DNA from: Actinomortierella ambigua
Taxonomy: Eukaryota > Mortierellomycota > Mortierellomycetes > Mortierellales > Mortierellaceae
Assembly (NCBI GenBank): GCA_016098155.1
Contig: JAAAJB010000132.1
Location: forward strand, 1 to 64,000
Direction of reading: 5' to 3'
Length of the DNA stretch: 64,000 bases
Below are positions 1 through 9,344 of this stretch, piece after piece (the first letter of the stretch is position 1; every line of letters starts with the position of its first letter). The notes beneath the pieces were generated by a model. It saw nothing but the letters and a program-made list of their open reading frames with translations. It did not search any database and was not told the DNA's origin. Both the position numbers and the translations under genes were made by a program.

Positions 1-20
1 CTGTACCCTCTTTTTGGTAT

Positions 21-34
21 GGGGGGGGGGGGGG
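21..34. repeat. poly-G homopolymer (14 bases)
   Basis: An uninterrupted run of 14 G on the plus strand lies inside the last visible intron of the homogentisate dioxygenase gene, between exon 5 and the window edge. Its length may be unreliable in sequencing. Confidence 0.9.
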
Positions 35-46
35 CAAGGACATTAC

Positions 47-1631
47 AGTGTGTTCCTGGACAGACCAGCGAGGAGGGAAGATGACAAAGTCGGCAATTGC
101 AACACCCGGCTTCTCGGACTTGCAGGTGAGTACAGTGAAGATGGAAGGATCCTAGTAGAAATTCCACGCCACCAAAAAAATAACATATGTTTTAGCAACA
201 AGAAGAAAACGCGCACTTTTGAACAATTGTAAGTCAGACGCGTATCAGACAAAAGGGGGAAAAGTGCACTTACAATGTGATCAAAAGAGACCGAGTTGAT
301 AACGCAAAAGTTGGCAAGGTCATACTTGAAGGGGGCATAGTTTCCATGCCATGCGACGACATCGAAGCACGAATGGTTCTGCTCAGCCTCAAAGAGCTTG
401 CCGCCATACTTGTTGATGATCCTGAACGTCTTGCCGGACTCATCGACAAAGGACGCCTGGGGGGTCAAAAAGTCGCGGCGGTTGGCAAGACCGCTCGTGC
501 CAATCACACCAAGGTCGGGCAGCGACCATGTGCCATTGAAAACCTCGCAAATGTAACCACGGGTGGGGCCATCAGGCACATTGACCTGGAAGCGGACGCC
601 ACGCTGGATAACACAAATCTCGTTGGGGTGAACCATCATCTTGCCAAACTCGGTGGTGATGTCCAGACGACCTTGCTGGGGAACTAGAAGTGAGTGTAGA
701 AAGGGGTGGCGAAAGAGAAGGGATGTAAGTGTCAGAAAAACGCGAATCAAGGAAGGTTGCCAACCATTGTGCCACCAGATCCATAAAGATTCATCAGAAA
801 TCTCCTTACCGATCAAAAAGTCGCCGTCAGAGTTGTAAAAGGCAGTGTCGGCCATGTCCTTGTTGGCGACATAAATGAGGATAGACATGCCGTGCTTGAC
901 ACCGACATCACCGGCACCGGCAATTGAGTGCAGACCCTCGACAAAGTCAGTGGGCTCACTGGGGATGTCAAAGGGGCTCCAGCGCAGCTGGTTGGGTGTG
1001 ACAGCGACGTTCTTGTCGTCTTGGTAGTTGCCAACGAGCTCTGTCTTCTTGGCAAAGGGCTTGTAGGGAGTGTGGCAAGGGGAAGGGCGGATGCGGTAGA
1101 ACCACCTAGAAGAAGCAAGTTGGAGAGAGAGAGAGAGACGGAGATTGTGTAAGTGAGAAATGAATGCCCACGGAAAAAGATTTTTTTTTCCCAGGGATTG
1201 GTGCTACCACGTTCAAAAAAATGAGCCATGTCAGCGTTGTTTGGCGACAGAGGGCGTGGGAGACCCAGGCGCATTCAATACGTACGAGGACTTGTTGTTG
1301 TCGCGGTCGACAGTGAATGCGGTGCCGGACAGCATCTCAGCATACAGGCCATAGGGGACCTCCTGAGGGGTGTTCTGGGCTATAAAAGAAAGAAAGAAAT
1401 GCACATGGCATGTCGAGTCCATGAGTCAACATTGTGTTCATTCCGTGGTTCTGTGTGATTTCTTCTTTCCCCACAGAAGCCTAATATAGACCGCAATATT
1501 AAGCGCATGGGAGAGAGAGAGAGAGAGAAATACATACCCTTGGGCAGAGCATCGGGGAGGGCCTCGGAGACAAACGTGTTGCCGAAACCGGCATGGTACT
1601 TGTAGGGATCGTTCTTGTTCTGGGTGGCCAT
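47..1631 (-). CDS. homogentisate 1,2-dioxygenase, 5' part (gene runs off the left edge)
   Basis: Five exons are visible (1538-1631, 1286-1379, 810-1105, 274-683, 47-151). All introns are GT..AG and the phases join, giving 302 residues of a family usually near 440. The translation matches homogentisate dioxygenase throughout: [36 protein letters not shown]-like [10 protein letters not shown] and SVSFDHIDPSIF. The enzyme opens the ring of homogentisate in Tyr/Phe catabolism. The Fe(II)-binding residues of the family lie in the missing C-terminal part. The ATG at 1631 follows a CT-rich leader and opens [12 protein letters not shown], followed by the conserved HAGFGN. The last visible intron contains a 14-base G run on the plus strand (21-34). 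The first bases of the window read as a possible acceptor (CAG) for the next exon. Confidence 0.93.
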
Positions 1632-2560
1632 TGTTGTGGAGAGAGAGGTGGTGGAAGGAGGGGGTGGGAATGTACAGAAGTTGGGGAGGATGTGGAAGGA
1701 GAGTTGGGGGAGAAGGAAGTTGGAAATGGAAATCTTCGCCGTGAGAGTTTTGGCCGTCGCTTTTATGTTCCTTGACAGACAACATTAAGGGCATTGTTCA
1801 GTGGAAAAAAAAATATATATATCAAGGCCAAACGGACGGAGGGACGACAACAGTGGTACAGTACACCTGCCCACCCACGGCTGAACCCCACCCCCCACCA
1901 GACCTTGTTCCCCCCCCCCCACACAAGCCATTGAACGGAAGAAACAGAAATAGCTCCAATGCCATGCGCAGAAAGACGAGAGCACCGCGCCACCACCATG
2001 TCACCTTGATCCCACCAGTGAAATTGGAGCAAGTGCAAAGCCATGAGACAAAAAACTCGCTTGAGCCAATGGGAACGAGAAAGAGAGAGTAAGCGTGAGA
2101 GAGAGAGGATGGAGTGAGCAAGAGAGAAAGTGAAAGCTAGAGAGACAGAGAGAGAGAGAAAGAGGGCAACTCTTGAGATACGAGACTGGGTAGACGTGGA
2201 GTAGCACGCGACGCGTTGAGCCAGACACGTAGACACGTAACCGAAATTACGATTGTAGATGATATATTGCGATATGCGTGTGCGTGTTGTGTGTGTTGTG
2301 GAGGGAGAGTCCAGTCAGGGCGATCACCGGCCGTTTTTGAGCCGAGCGATCCGCTTCTAGTCCCTGATTTTCGCTTGAAAGTGACAGTTTGGCCCTCATG
2401 GAAAGAAAGAGAGGAAAGCCAACTAACTCTGCTTCTTGCACAACACATCCCTCTCCTCTTCTACTTGATTCTCTCTCCATCCCATCCCCCCAATCTCTTT
2501 TGATTCCATCCTCCATCTCACATTCCCTTTCTCTCCACATTTCATCATCAGCCTACTCTC
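1632..2560. promoter_or_regulatory. divergent intergenic region between HGD-like and SDR genes
   Basis: This stretch of about 930 bases separates two divergently transcribed metabolic genes. It holds a CT/GA-rich leader on each side, with GA microsatellites around 2080-2160, a run of C at about 1910-1920 and a TG-rich patch near 2280-2300. No ORF in it resembles a protein. It probably contains both promoters; no specific operator was recognised. Confidence 0.5.
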
Positions 2561-4384
2561 ATGACTGGTATGCATTGTAGACGGACCAACGCGCCCACGC
2601 CGCTACCCCGTGTTCTCCTCTTCACTAGACGGTGTGCGTTTCCCCACTAACGACCCGCTTACACGCGCTACTGTTCACGATCCTTATTTTCCTCCCTTCT
2701 CTCCTACACCAACTACCGATATCCCTTCCATTCTCCTCCTACAGGATACAAGTCTGTCTTTGCGAAAGACCTTTTCAAGGATCAAGTTGTCCTCGTGACT
2801 GGCGGAGGCACAGGTGGGTGAAATGCGATTCGCCAGCCCCCACCCCCACAAACATGTCGGACGTTTCAGAAACGCCGGACCAGCCTGTCAAATCAAAGCC
2901 ATTCCGATGGGAGCTCCGCTTGACCGAAAGTTGGCGCGTGTGAAAGAAAGAAGGGAAACGCGCGTCATCCTGGTTTTTCGTTGCTATTTTTTCTCATCTA
3001 CTCACTCTCTCTATCTCTTTCTCTCCCTCGATTGTTCATCCAGGCATCGGTCGCTGCATTGCTCATGAACTTGCGAGGTAAGGTTCCTTTTTGTTTACAC
3101 CATCGGGCGAACAAACAGAAGAAGAAAAAATATAGTTTTGCAGCACATGAAAGTGTAAATCTTTCGATTTGGGCACTTGATCTCCACACACTGACATTAT
3201 TACAGCCTTGGAGCAATAGTCATCATCGCCGCACGTAAGCAGGACCAGCTGAATGCTGTAGCCGAGGAGATCTCGAAACTTGGAGGAAAATGCGACACCA
3301 TGACTATCAACATCCGCGACTCTGAGGCGGCTCTTGTGATGATCCAGAAAATTGTCGCAAAATATGGCAAGCTCGACTGCCTTGTGGTACGTAGCACGAC
3401 AAACTCAAAGGACATTGATTCTGTAATAATCGTTGCATCCACCATTGAGAAAACATCAAAAGCCTCATTGTCACTGTAATAACCCATGCCTCCCCTTCAT
3501 TAGAATAACGCTGGTGGCCAATTCATGTCACCCGCTAGTATGCTGTCGCCCAAGGGATTCTCTACGGTTGTCGATCTCAATCTGAACGGCACCTTTAACA
3601 TGTGCAAAGCAGCTTTTGATGGTTGGATGAGCGAACATGGAGGCAGCATCGTTAACATTGTTGCCGAATGCCGCAACGGTTTCCCACGCATGGTGCACAC
3701 AGTATGATTTCGTCAAGAAACATTGGGGCGTGATATGAGAAAGGACCAGGAGCGATACCACATGCACAATCTCATCTCCTCTTTTACCTGTTTTTTGTCG
3801 CCACTCTCTACTAATAAGGGCGCTGCTCGATCGGGCATCATCAATATGACCAAGACGCTTGCCGTCGAGTGGGGTCCCTACAATGGAATTCGTATCAATT
3901 GTGTGGCTCCTGGCACGATCGTCAGTTCTGGAATGAAAAACTACCCAGACTCGGTTGTTGACATGATCTCCTCCTCGGATTGGATGGTAAGAGCCTAGTC
4001 GACTCTTCTCCACCCCACCCTCTAATGCTACTTCAGGAATGGCATTTTCTAATTCACCGCACTCTTGTTTTTTTCCTCACTCGATGACAGAGCCCCTCGG
4101 GTCGCCTGGGCACAGAGTCTGAAATCTCTGCCGCTGTTGTTTTCCTGCTGTCACCTGCTGCCGCGTACATTAATGGCATCAACATGCCTGTCGACGGAGG
4201 AAGCTCTCTCGCCAAGGGTTATCCAGAGGGCCACGAGCTCGCGTTCAATCCAGAGGGAAGTCGCATGGCTGCCTATGTGGGCTGGCCCGAAGGCAAGGAT
4301 AATGTTCATAATATCAAGCACGTCGACGCTCCTCCAAAAGTCAATGCCCTCTTGAACAAGTATAAGAACATTTCAAAGCTGTAG
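2561..4384 (+). CDS. peroxisomal short-chain dehydrogenase/reductase (trans-2-enoyl-CoA reductase-like), PTS1
   Basis: Seven exons (2561-2567, 2745-2813, 3044-3077, 3206-3386, 3504-3701, 3819-3986, 4091-4384) join in phase to 316 aa. The first coding exon is only ATGACTG. The protein opens MTGYKSVFAKDLF and has the Rossmann motif VTGGGTGIG, then NNAGG, a HTGAARSG..NMTK segment where many SDRs have YxxxK, and VNCVAPGT-like INCVAPGTI. It ends ISKL, a type 1 peroxisomal targeting signal. The PECR/DECR-like group reduces enoyl-CoA esters in fatty-acid metabolism; the exact substrate is inference. The C-terminal 40 residues, through the GSRMAAYVGWPEG segment, are the part found again as relics between the genes of the downstream array. 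Confidence 0.9.
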
Positions 4385-5256
4385 CGGCTGTGCTCTCTGC
4401 CTACCTAAATCGGACAGTGAATAAACTTGGATACACGCGCTCCTTTCCACCCTACCTCCACATGTTGGCCCGAGTGCCATGTGATTTTGCTGTTCTCGTG
4501 TGTCAATCTTGCGATTCCTCTCTTGTCATCGATGGTTCGATAAGAGATGGACGAGCTATTGAACAGAGCTAGTAATTCAGGCCGCAGGGACACATTAATG
4601 CGGCGGCACTATAGGGGAAAGGCCATTGGTACCCAAGTCGCCTGCTTGTTCCTGACCCCGGCTAACTCAAAAGCGACACGTGCCCGGCCTCACTGCAAGA
4701 CGGTGGCAAGCACACCGGGCCAAGGAACCCCCCTTCTAGTCACTGAGAAATGAAAGAGACAAAATACAGTGCCATAGTTCCCACGACGGAGAGACGAAGA
4801 ATCGAAGAGCGATGCAAGGTGAACTATACCAGTACTTATGGGGTTGGTTACTGAGTGAATGTTCTTCGCTTTCCTCGTGTACCATTTTGTCTGCTATGCG
4901 TTAGCCGGATGCTCTCCAACATAGCAACCATTTTGATATCACTTGGGAGAGGTAAGGCGTAAAACAAACGGTCAAGTAAACTATAATACGTTGTTGCTAC
5001 CAAATGAAACATACTGCTGTACGCTCAACTTGCTCCTGCTCACTCACCTTGCTCTTCTACCTCTTCCTTTCTCCGAATGCGCCCTTGGTCACCTATTTCA
5101 ACTCCGGTCATTCACCTTGAGCAAGCTCTAATTCTTCTTTCTTTCTGTCTCTTTCTCCCCTTTATCCACTCTCAGACTCCAGTTCCGTGCACCTCTCGCT
5201 ATTCCCCTCTGACAGCACCACGTCCCCTTGCCCTCTCTCGACAACCTTGGCACCCC
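4385..5256 (+). promoter_or_regulatory. SDR 3' flank and type-A promoter of array copy 1
   Basis: Bases 4385-4620 are the SDR 3'UTR and flank, which recur in the relics. Bases 4680-5256 are an upstream block shared only with copy 3 (12970-13565). The shared elements are the cactgcaaga stretch, the GGCGTAAA..CGGTCAAG segment, actataata, and the CT-rich leader ending in ctcag before the start codon. No gene was recognised. An ATG at 5077 opens a reading frame that runs into copy 1 (see copy 1). Confidence 0.6.
4420..4425 (+). terminator. AATAAA poly(A) signal of the SDR gene
   Basis: AATAAA lies 36 bases after the SDR stop codon. The context (cggacagtgAATAAActtgg) recurs in the downstream SDR relics at 8531-8536 and 20710-20715. 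In the relic near 24745 the signal has mutated to an A run. The recurrence supports both the 3' end and the origin of the relics. Confidence 0.7.
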
Positions 5257-7353
5257 ATGAATTCTCCTGCGAAGGCCGCTGCAACGGTGCAGAACGATAT
5301 CTTGTTGGTCCAATACTCCCCAACAGGCACTGGTGTTGGAGACCTGTATGCTATCCTACTGTCCAATACCAATCAGCCACTTCCGTTTCAGATCCAACGC
5401 CAAATACCGGATGTGCAAGCATCGAAGAGCGCTGTCGCCTCGATGACGCTTGCCTCAGTTCCTTCTTTTGTTGACTCCAACCCTACAACCCCTGGCACTA
5501 GTCCTCCTGCACCACCAGGTTCCTCACCTGCAGCTGCCGCCGTGGTTGCAGCCCCTCCTTTTCGCGATGTTGTCCTTTCCGTGAATGCCGCCAGCTCTTC
5601 TCAAGCATGGCATGTCAAAGCACCGGGCCGCGGCGTACCACCAGGAGCGACACATGACAATCCATTGGCCCCTCTTTGGGGTGCATCCAAGATGCTACGA
5701 TCCCTGTTTCCGGATGCCATCAGCATCAGCCTTGGCACCCATACACCTCTGAGCCCGAAGAGCCCCGGTATCCTGGCTGTCCTGCAGACGAGTACAGGGG
5801 CCCAACTGACAAAGCTCGAGTATCCGCGCGGCTCAGTGAACCTTGGTTCGCCTACGTCACCCAGCAACACTACTTCGGCCGAGCAACAAGTCCAGTGGAA
5901 GCAAACCTGGAATGGACCGACACCTTTGAAATTGTGGTCTAATTCCCCATCACAACCTGAACTCGTTTTCCATCCAACAACTGTCCTCACATCGGGAGAA
6001 TTTTCGGAAGCCGTGGTCGGTAAATGTTTATTTGCACCAGAGTCAAGTTGTGTGACGCTCTTGCATGACCCACCTAACGCTGGTGCGCCTGATTTGGTAT
6101 GCTCTCCAGCGATCCCTCACTTTTGTCTTTGCCATTTGGATAACACAAAATTTCCAACAAGCTATTTTTTGAATGCCTGTCCCGTTCGGATGGAAGAGAG
6201 AGCACAAAATTGTGCATCCACCTTGCCTAATAATCACAGCCTTTCTTGAGTATCACTTATGATATTTCGCACCTCATTCTAACGGTTGAAACGCAAATTC
6301 TTGTACGCCCTAACGACTAGATACCTAGCCTTGGCTTGCCTCCGAATACGTGCTACACATCAAGTAAGATCCAATACCACCCATGTTTATGTCCGAACCC
6401 AAGTCTGGCCTTTCACTCTTGACTACGTGTGCTCAGTTCTGTGAGATTGACTCGGCGTTTTTTTTTATCCAATTTTTGTTATACAACGTTCAAACCATAT
6501 AAGCATCGGACGAGTTGGTGGCCGTCGCGGGTGACAGGATCTACAAGAACAAGTTTGCTCCAATTTGGGATCCAGTAAACCCCACAAACAATGCTCCCAA
6601 CATCAATGGATCTATCGTTGCCTGCACTACATCCAAAAACGTTGTCGTTATCATTGTTCCAGGTAAGGACCGGCTATAAAACTCCGTCCTTGATAGTGTC
6701 CTATGACTACCCTAAATCATAGACCCAAAAAAAAACTGGACATTCACTCACCATCACGCCTTTCTCTTTCTCTGGTGGTGTGTTTTGCGACAGGCTCTGA
6801 TGGTACGCAGTCGCAACCAGGGATCCATCTCTTCGACTTGAAGACCGCCTCATGGGCCAAGTTGCAACTCGTCCCAGCACCGCCTGGCACGTTTAGTGAC
6901 ATACCTCCTATCCCACCACCTCCAGGAAACTCCAGTCGTCCTGATAAGGGTGGTCCTGACAAGGGAGGCTCTAGTCATTCTGATGATCCAAGTACTAGTA
7001 ACCCTTCTTCGGCCAGCAGATCCACTTCTCGTGCAGGTCTCATCGGAGGCATTGTTGGCGGTATTGTTGTCCTGGGAGTTCTGATCTTTGCTGGATTCTT
7101 CTTCCGTCGACGTCGTGGTTCCAAGCAGAAAAATCAGCATCAGAGTAGGCTTGCGCCGAAGCCATGGGATGGTGACGATGACACCGACAAAGAGCCACGA
7201 ATACACGATATAGACGGGAGCGGTCGTGGCGATGGAAGAAGTTTAGCAGCAAGCAATTATCAGGAGAAGATATGCCAATCAGAAAGGTACCGGCATGAGA
7301 TAGCCTCTTCACAGGTTCAGGCGACAGCTCAGCCACGGACGAACAACCCTTAG
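5257..7353 (+). CDS. array copy 1: single-pass membrane protein, tail truncated by an in-frame TAG
   Basis: Exons 5257-6096, 6321-6363, 6504-6662 and 6794-7353 give 533 aa. The start MNSPAKAAATVQND aligns with the conserved start of the other copies. The ectodomain contains DILLVQYSPTG, PLPFQIQRQ, PPFRDVVLSVNAA, LTKLEYP and, in exon 3, LVAVAGDRIY-like segments. The transmembrane helix (GLIGGIVGGIVVLGVLIFAG, about residues 428-450) is followed by FFFRRRRG, placing the C-terminus in the cytosol. At 7351 the CAG codon present in copy 4 (NNPQAAYP) is TAG, so the last 90 codons, still open at 7354-7623, are cut off. Uniquely, an upstream ATG (5077) stays in frame and adds 60 residues with a signal-peptide-like LILLSFCLFLPFIHSQ. 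Function unknown. Confidence 0.8.
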
Positions 7354-7623
7354 GTGGCCTATCCACCGGCAATCCACCAACACGAGATAGCTTGGCCACA
7401 AGCAGGTAGCCCCCAGGAGACGCCTCAGCAACAGATTATCAACTCCCAGGATAAGACTTGGTCGCCGGCTAGCGACTACCGTAGGACAGCTTCGTCACGA
7501 ACTTACAGCCCTCGGAAGACGAGTCGGTCACGAGTGAACGGTCCCCAAGAGGTGACCCGAGCGATGGTGCCAGTGGTGCACAGGGCCAACAATCCGCAGT
7601 ATGATCCTAATCAACAACTCTAG
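7354..7623 (+). pseudogene. untranslated remainder of the copy 1 cytoplasmic tail
   Basis: The frame after the TAG remains open for 89 codons. It aligns with the tails of copies 2 and 4, including HEIA..QAGSPQET, the SRVN repeats and the shared end NNPQYDPNQQL. No other lesion was seen, so the nonsense mutation looks recent, or the stop could be read through or be a sequence error. Confidence 0.75.
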
Positions 7624-8289
7624 GTGAGATGTATCGGCCACAAGCTGCTTCTCTCTTTATGTACCTTGCATTTTCAATCTCGTACTCTATGTTTTATATT
7701 TTTTTGTGTTGAGTTCCCTGATCCACAACTGGGCTTTGGTCATGGAGTCAGCGACCTTGCTTCTAGCTGGATCACGCGATGAATCATCTTCGCTTCCGAA
7801 ATGTTACAGATCCCATGAGATGGAAGAGCCTCCTCTAAAGTGACAACAGCTTGGAACCCATTGGCATTCTCGTCATATAGAGTGCATCGACGAATGGGGC
7901 AGCAAACTAAAAAACCTGCTCTACAGCTACATATCTCCCTCTTCAGCATCATCAAGCTGTGCATGGAGGTGTCGACGAACAAGGTGAATTATCTACGATA
8001 TGCATGGTCAGAGTACACTCAACATCGATGCTGACTAACTCCCGCACCACCACAACACCAACTTGCAAATCGAACACCCCTGAGACCATGTGAGGTCAGA
8101 ATCCGGTCGAGAGTCTTGAAGACGCGCTTCGTGGCTCGTTCATGAATACCTCGTCCTACCTCTACACGACGTACCCCAGGCTCAGAAAATGAGAGGGAGA
8201 GAGAGAGACAGACGTACCACTTGTTTGGAAATGACGCAAGGAAATGATTTCCTTTCTTTCATTCTAGCCGACTCGCCCCAAGCTGTCAC
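7624..8289 (+). other. conserved 3' flank of array unit 1
   Basis: This non-coding block is shared with the flanks after copies 2, 4 and 5. It starts gtgagatgtatcggc..caagctgcttctc, then has the TTTTTTTGTGTT stretch, the ctggatcacgcgatgaatc stretch, gagtgcatcgacga and a GA repeat near 8190-8210. Short ORFs here are not conserved in frame between copies. Confidence 0.6.
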
Positions 8290-8660
8290 TAGATAGGGAG
8301 CATCGTCGTTATTCCACTGATACCTATGGCTCCTACGTATGTATGGCATCATCAAGTCTCCAAGGAGGTAGGTCTCTTGCTATCCAGATGGGCAGGACCT
8401 TGTTTTCCATGTAGAGGAAAGTCGAATGGCTGTCTACGTCGGTGCGCCCGAAGGCAGGGACAACACACGTTTACAAGTCAATGCACCTCTTTAGGTTGAC
8501 GTAACACAAAGGTCCTTCTATCGGACACTGAATAAACTTGGACAACTACGCCCCCCTCCGCTCTGCTCCAACATGCTTGGCCGATTGGTATGCGTTGTTA
8601 CTATGATATTCTACCCACTCAGTGCTAATCTTGCGATTTCTCGCTGGTCTGATAGGAGAT
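8290..8660 (+). pseudogene. SDR relic A (last exon and 3'UTR)
   Basis: It matches the SDR last exon from the tacattaatggcatcaaca region (here tatgtatggcatcatcaag), through the gaggtaggtctctt equivalent and the segment translating as SRMAVYVGAPEGRDN (SDR: SRMAAYVGWPEGKDN). It continues into the 3'UTR with cggacactgAATAAActtgg and the atgcttggcc..tatgcgttg stretch. Frame is lost by indels. It is a fragment with no promoter or upstream exons. Confidence 0.8.
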
Positions 8661-9344
8661 GAAGGGTCTACTCCAAGGTGACGATTCACGTAGACCCGGA
8701 GGCACTGTAGCGGTGGGGCCATTGCGGGTTCAAATTGCTTGCTTCTCGGCCCAGCTGGTTCAAACCTAAAAAAAAATTGCTCTCCCCTTCCTGGCAATCA
8801 CACCAAGCTTGGGGAAACTTCCAAGAGGAGTGGTAGGCATTCGTGCAGGGGAGTGTGGGCGACGCATGGGAGATAAAATTCAGTGCAAATGACTATCGAG
8901 AAGGAGGACATGCATGGTCAAGGTAGTCTACCAGTGCTTTCGAGGTGAGCAATACCCTCTTCCGAACGAGTGAGAGACAAAGATGGATACTCCCCTCTTT
9001 CTTCTTGTTCCGTTGTAGCCTGTCGGCCAGATGCTCTCCCTCGGTCGCACAAAACAAAGTGCATCAACCTTGGTAATCGAGTCTACCTCTTCTTCAATTC
9101 AGATGGTCGTATGCTGCATACATTGCTGGACACAACAACAAACTGCTGTACACCATTTCCCTCGCCTACAAATTTCTGAGCTGATTCACCCTTCTTCTTA
9201 GAGCAGGCCCTTCATCTCATTCATCTCCATCCGATTCCAATGCTCCTCCATTCACCTTGAGCAAGCTCGGGGTCTTCTCTTCTTTACTCTTTTTTTTTTC
9301 CCGCCCATACTCAGCCGCTCGTTCTGTGCACCTGCTGACACATC
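8661..9344 (+). promoter_or_regulatory. type-B promoter block of array copy 2
   Basis: This upstream block is shared with copies 4, 5 and 6 but not with 1 and 3. It has gacacgga-like and gaggcactgtagcgg motifs, the A-run after ggttcaaacct, caccaagcttgggg, gggagataaaatgcag-like sequence, catgcatggtcaagg, gatgctctcc and the tccattcaccttgagcaagc leader. A TGA codon lies in frame just before the copy 2 ATG. Confidence 0.6.
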
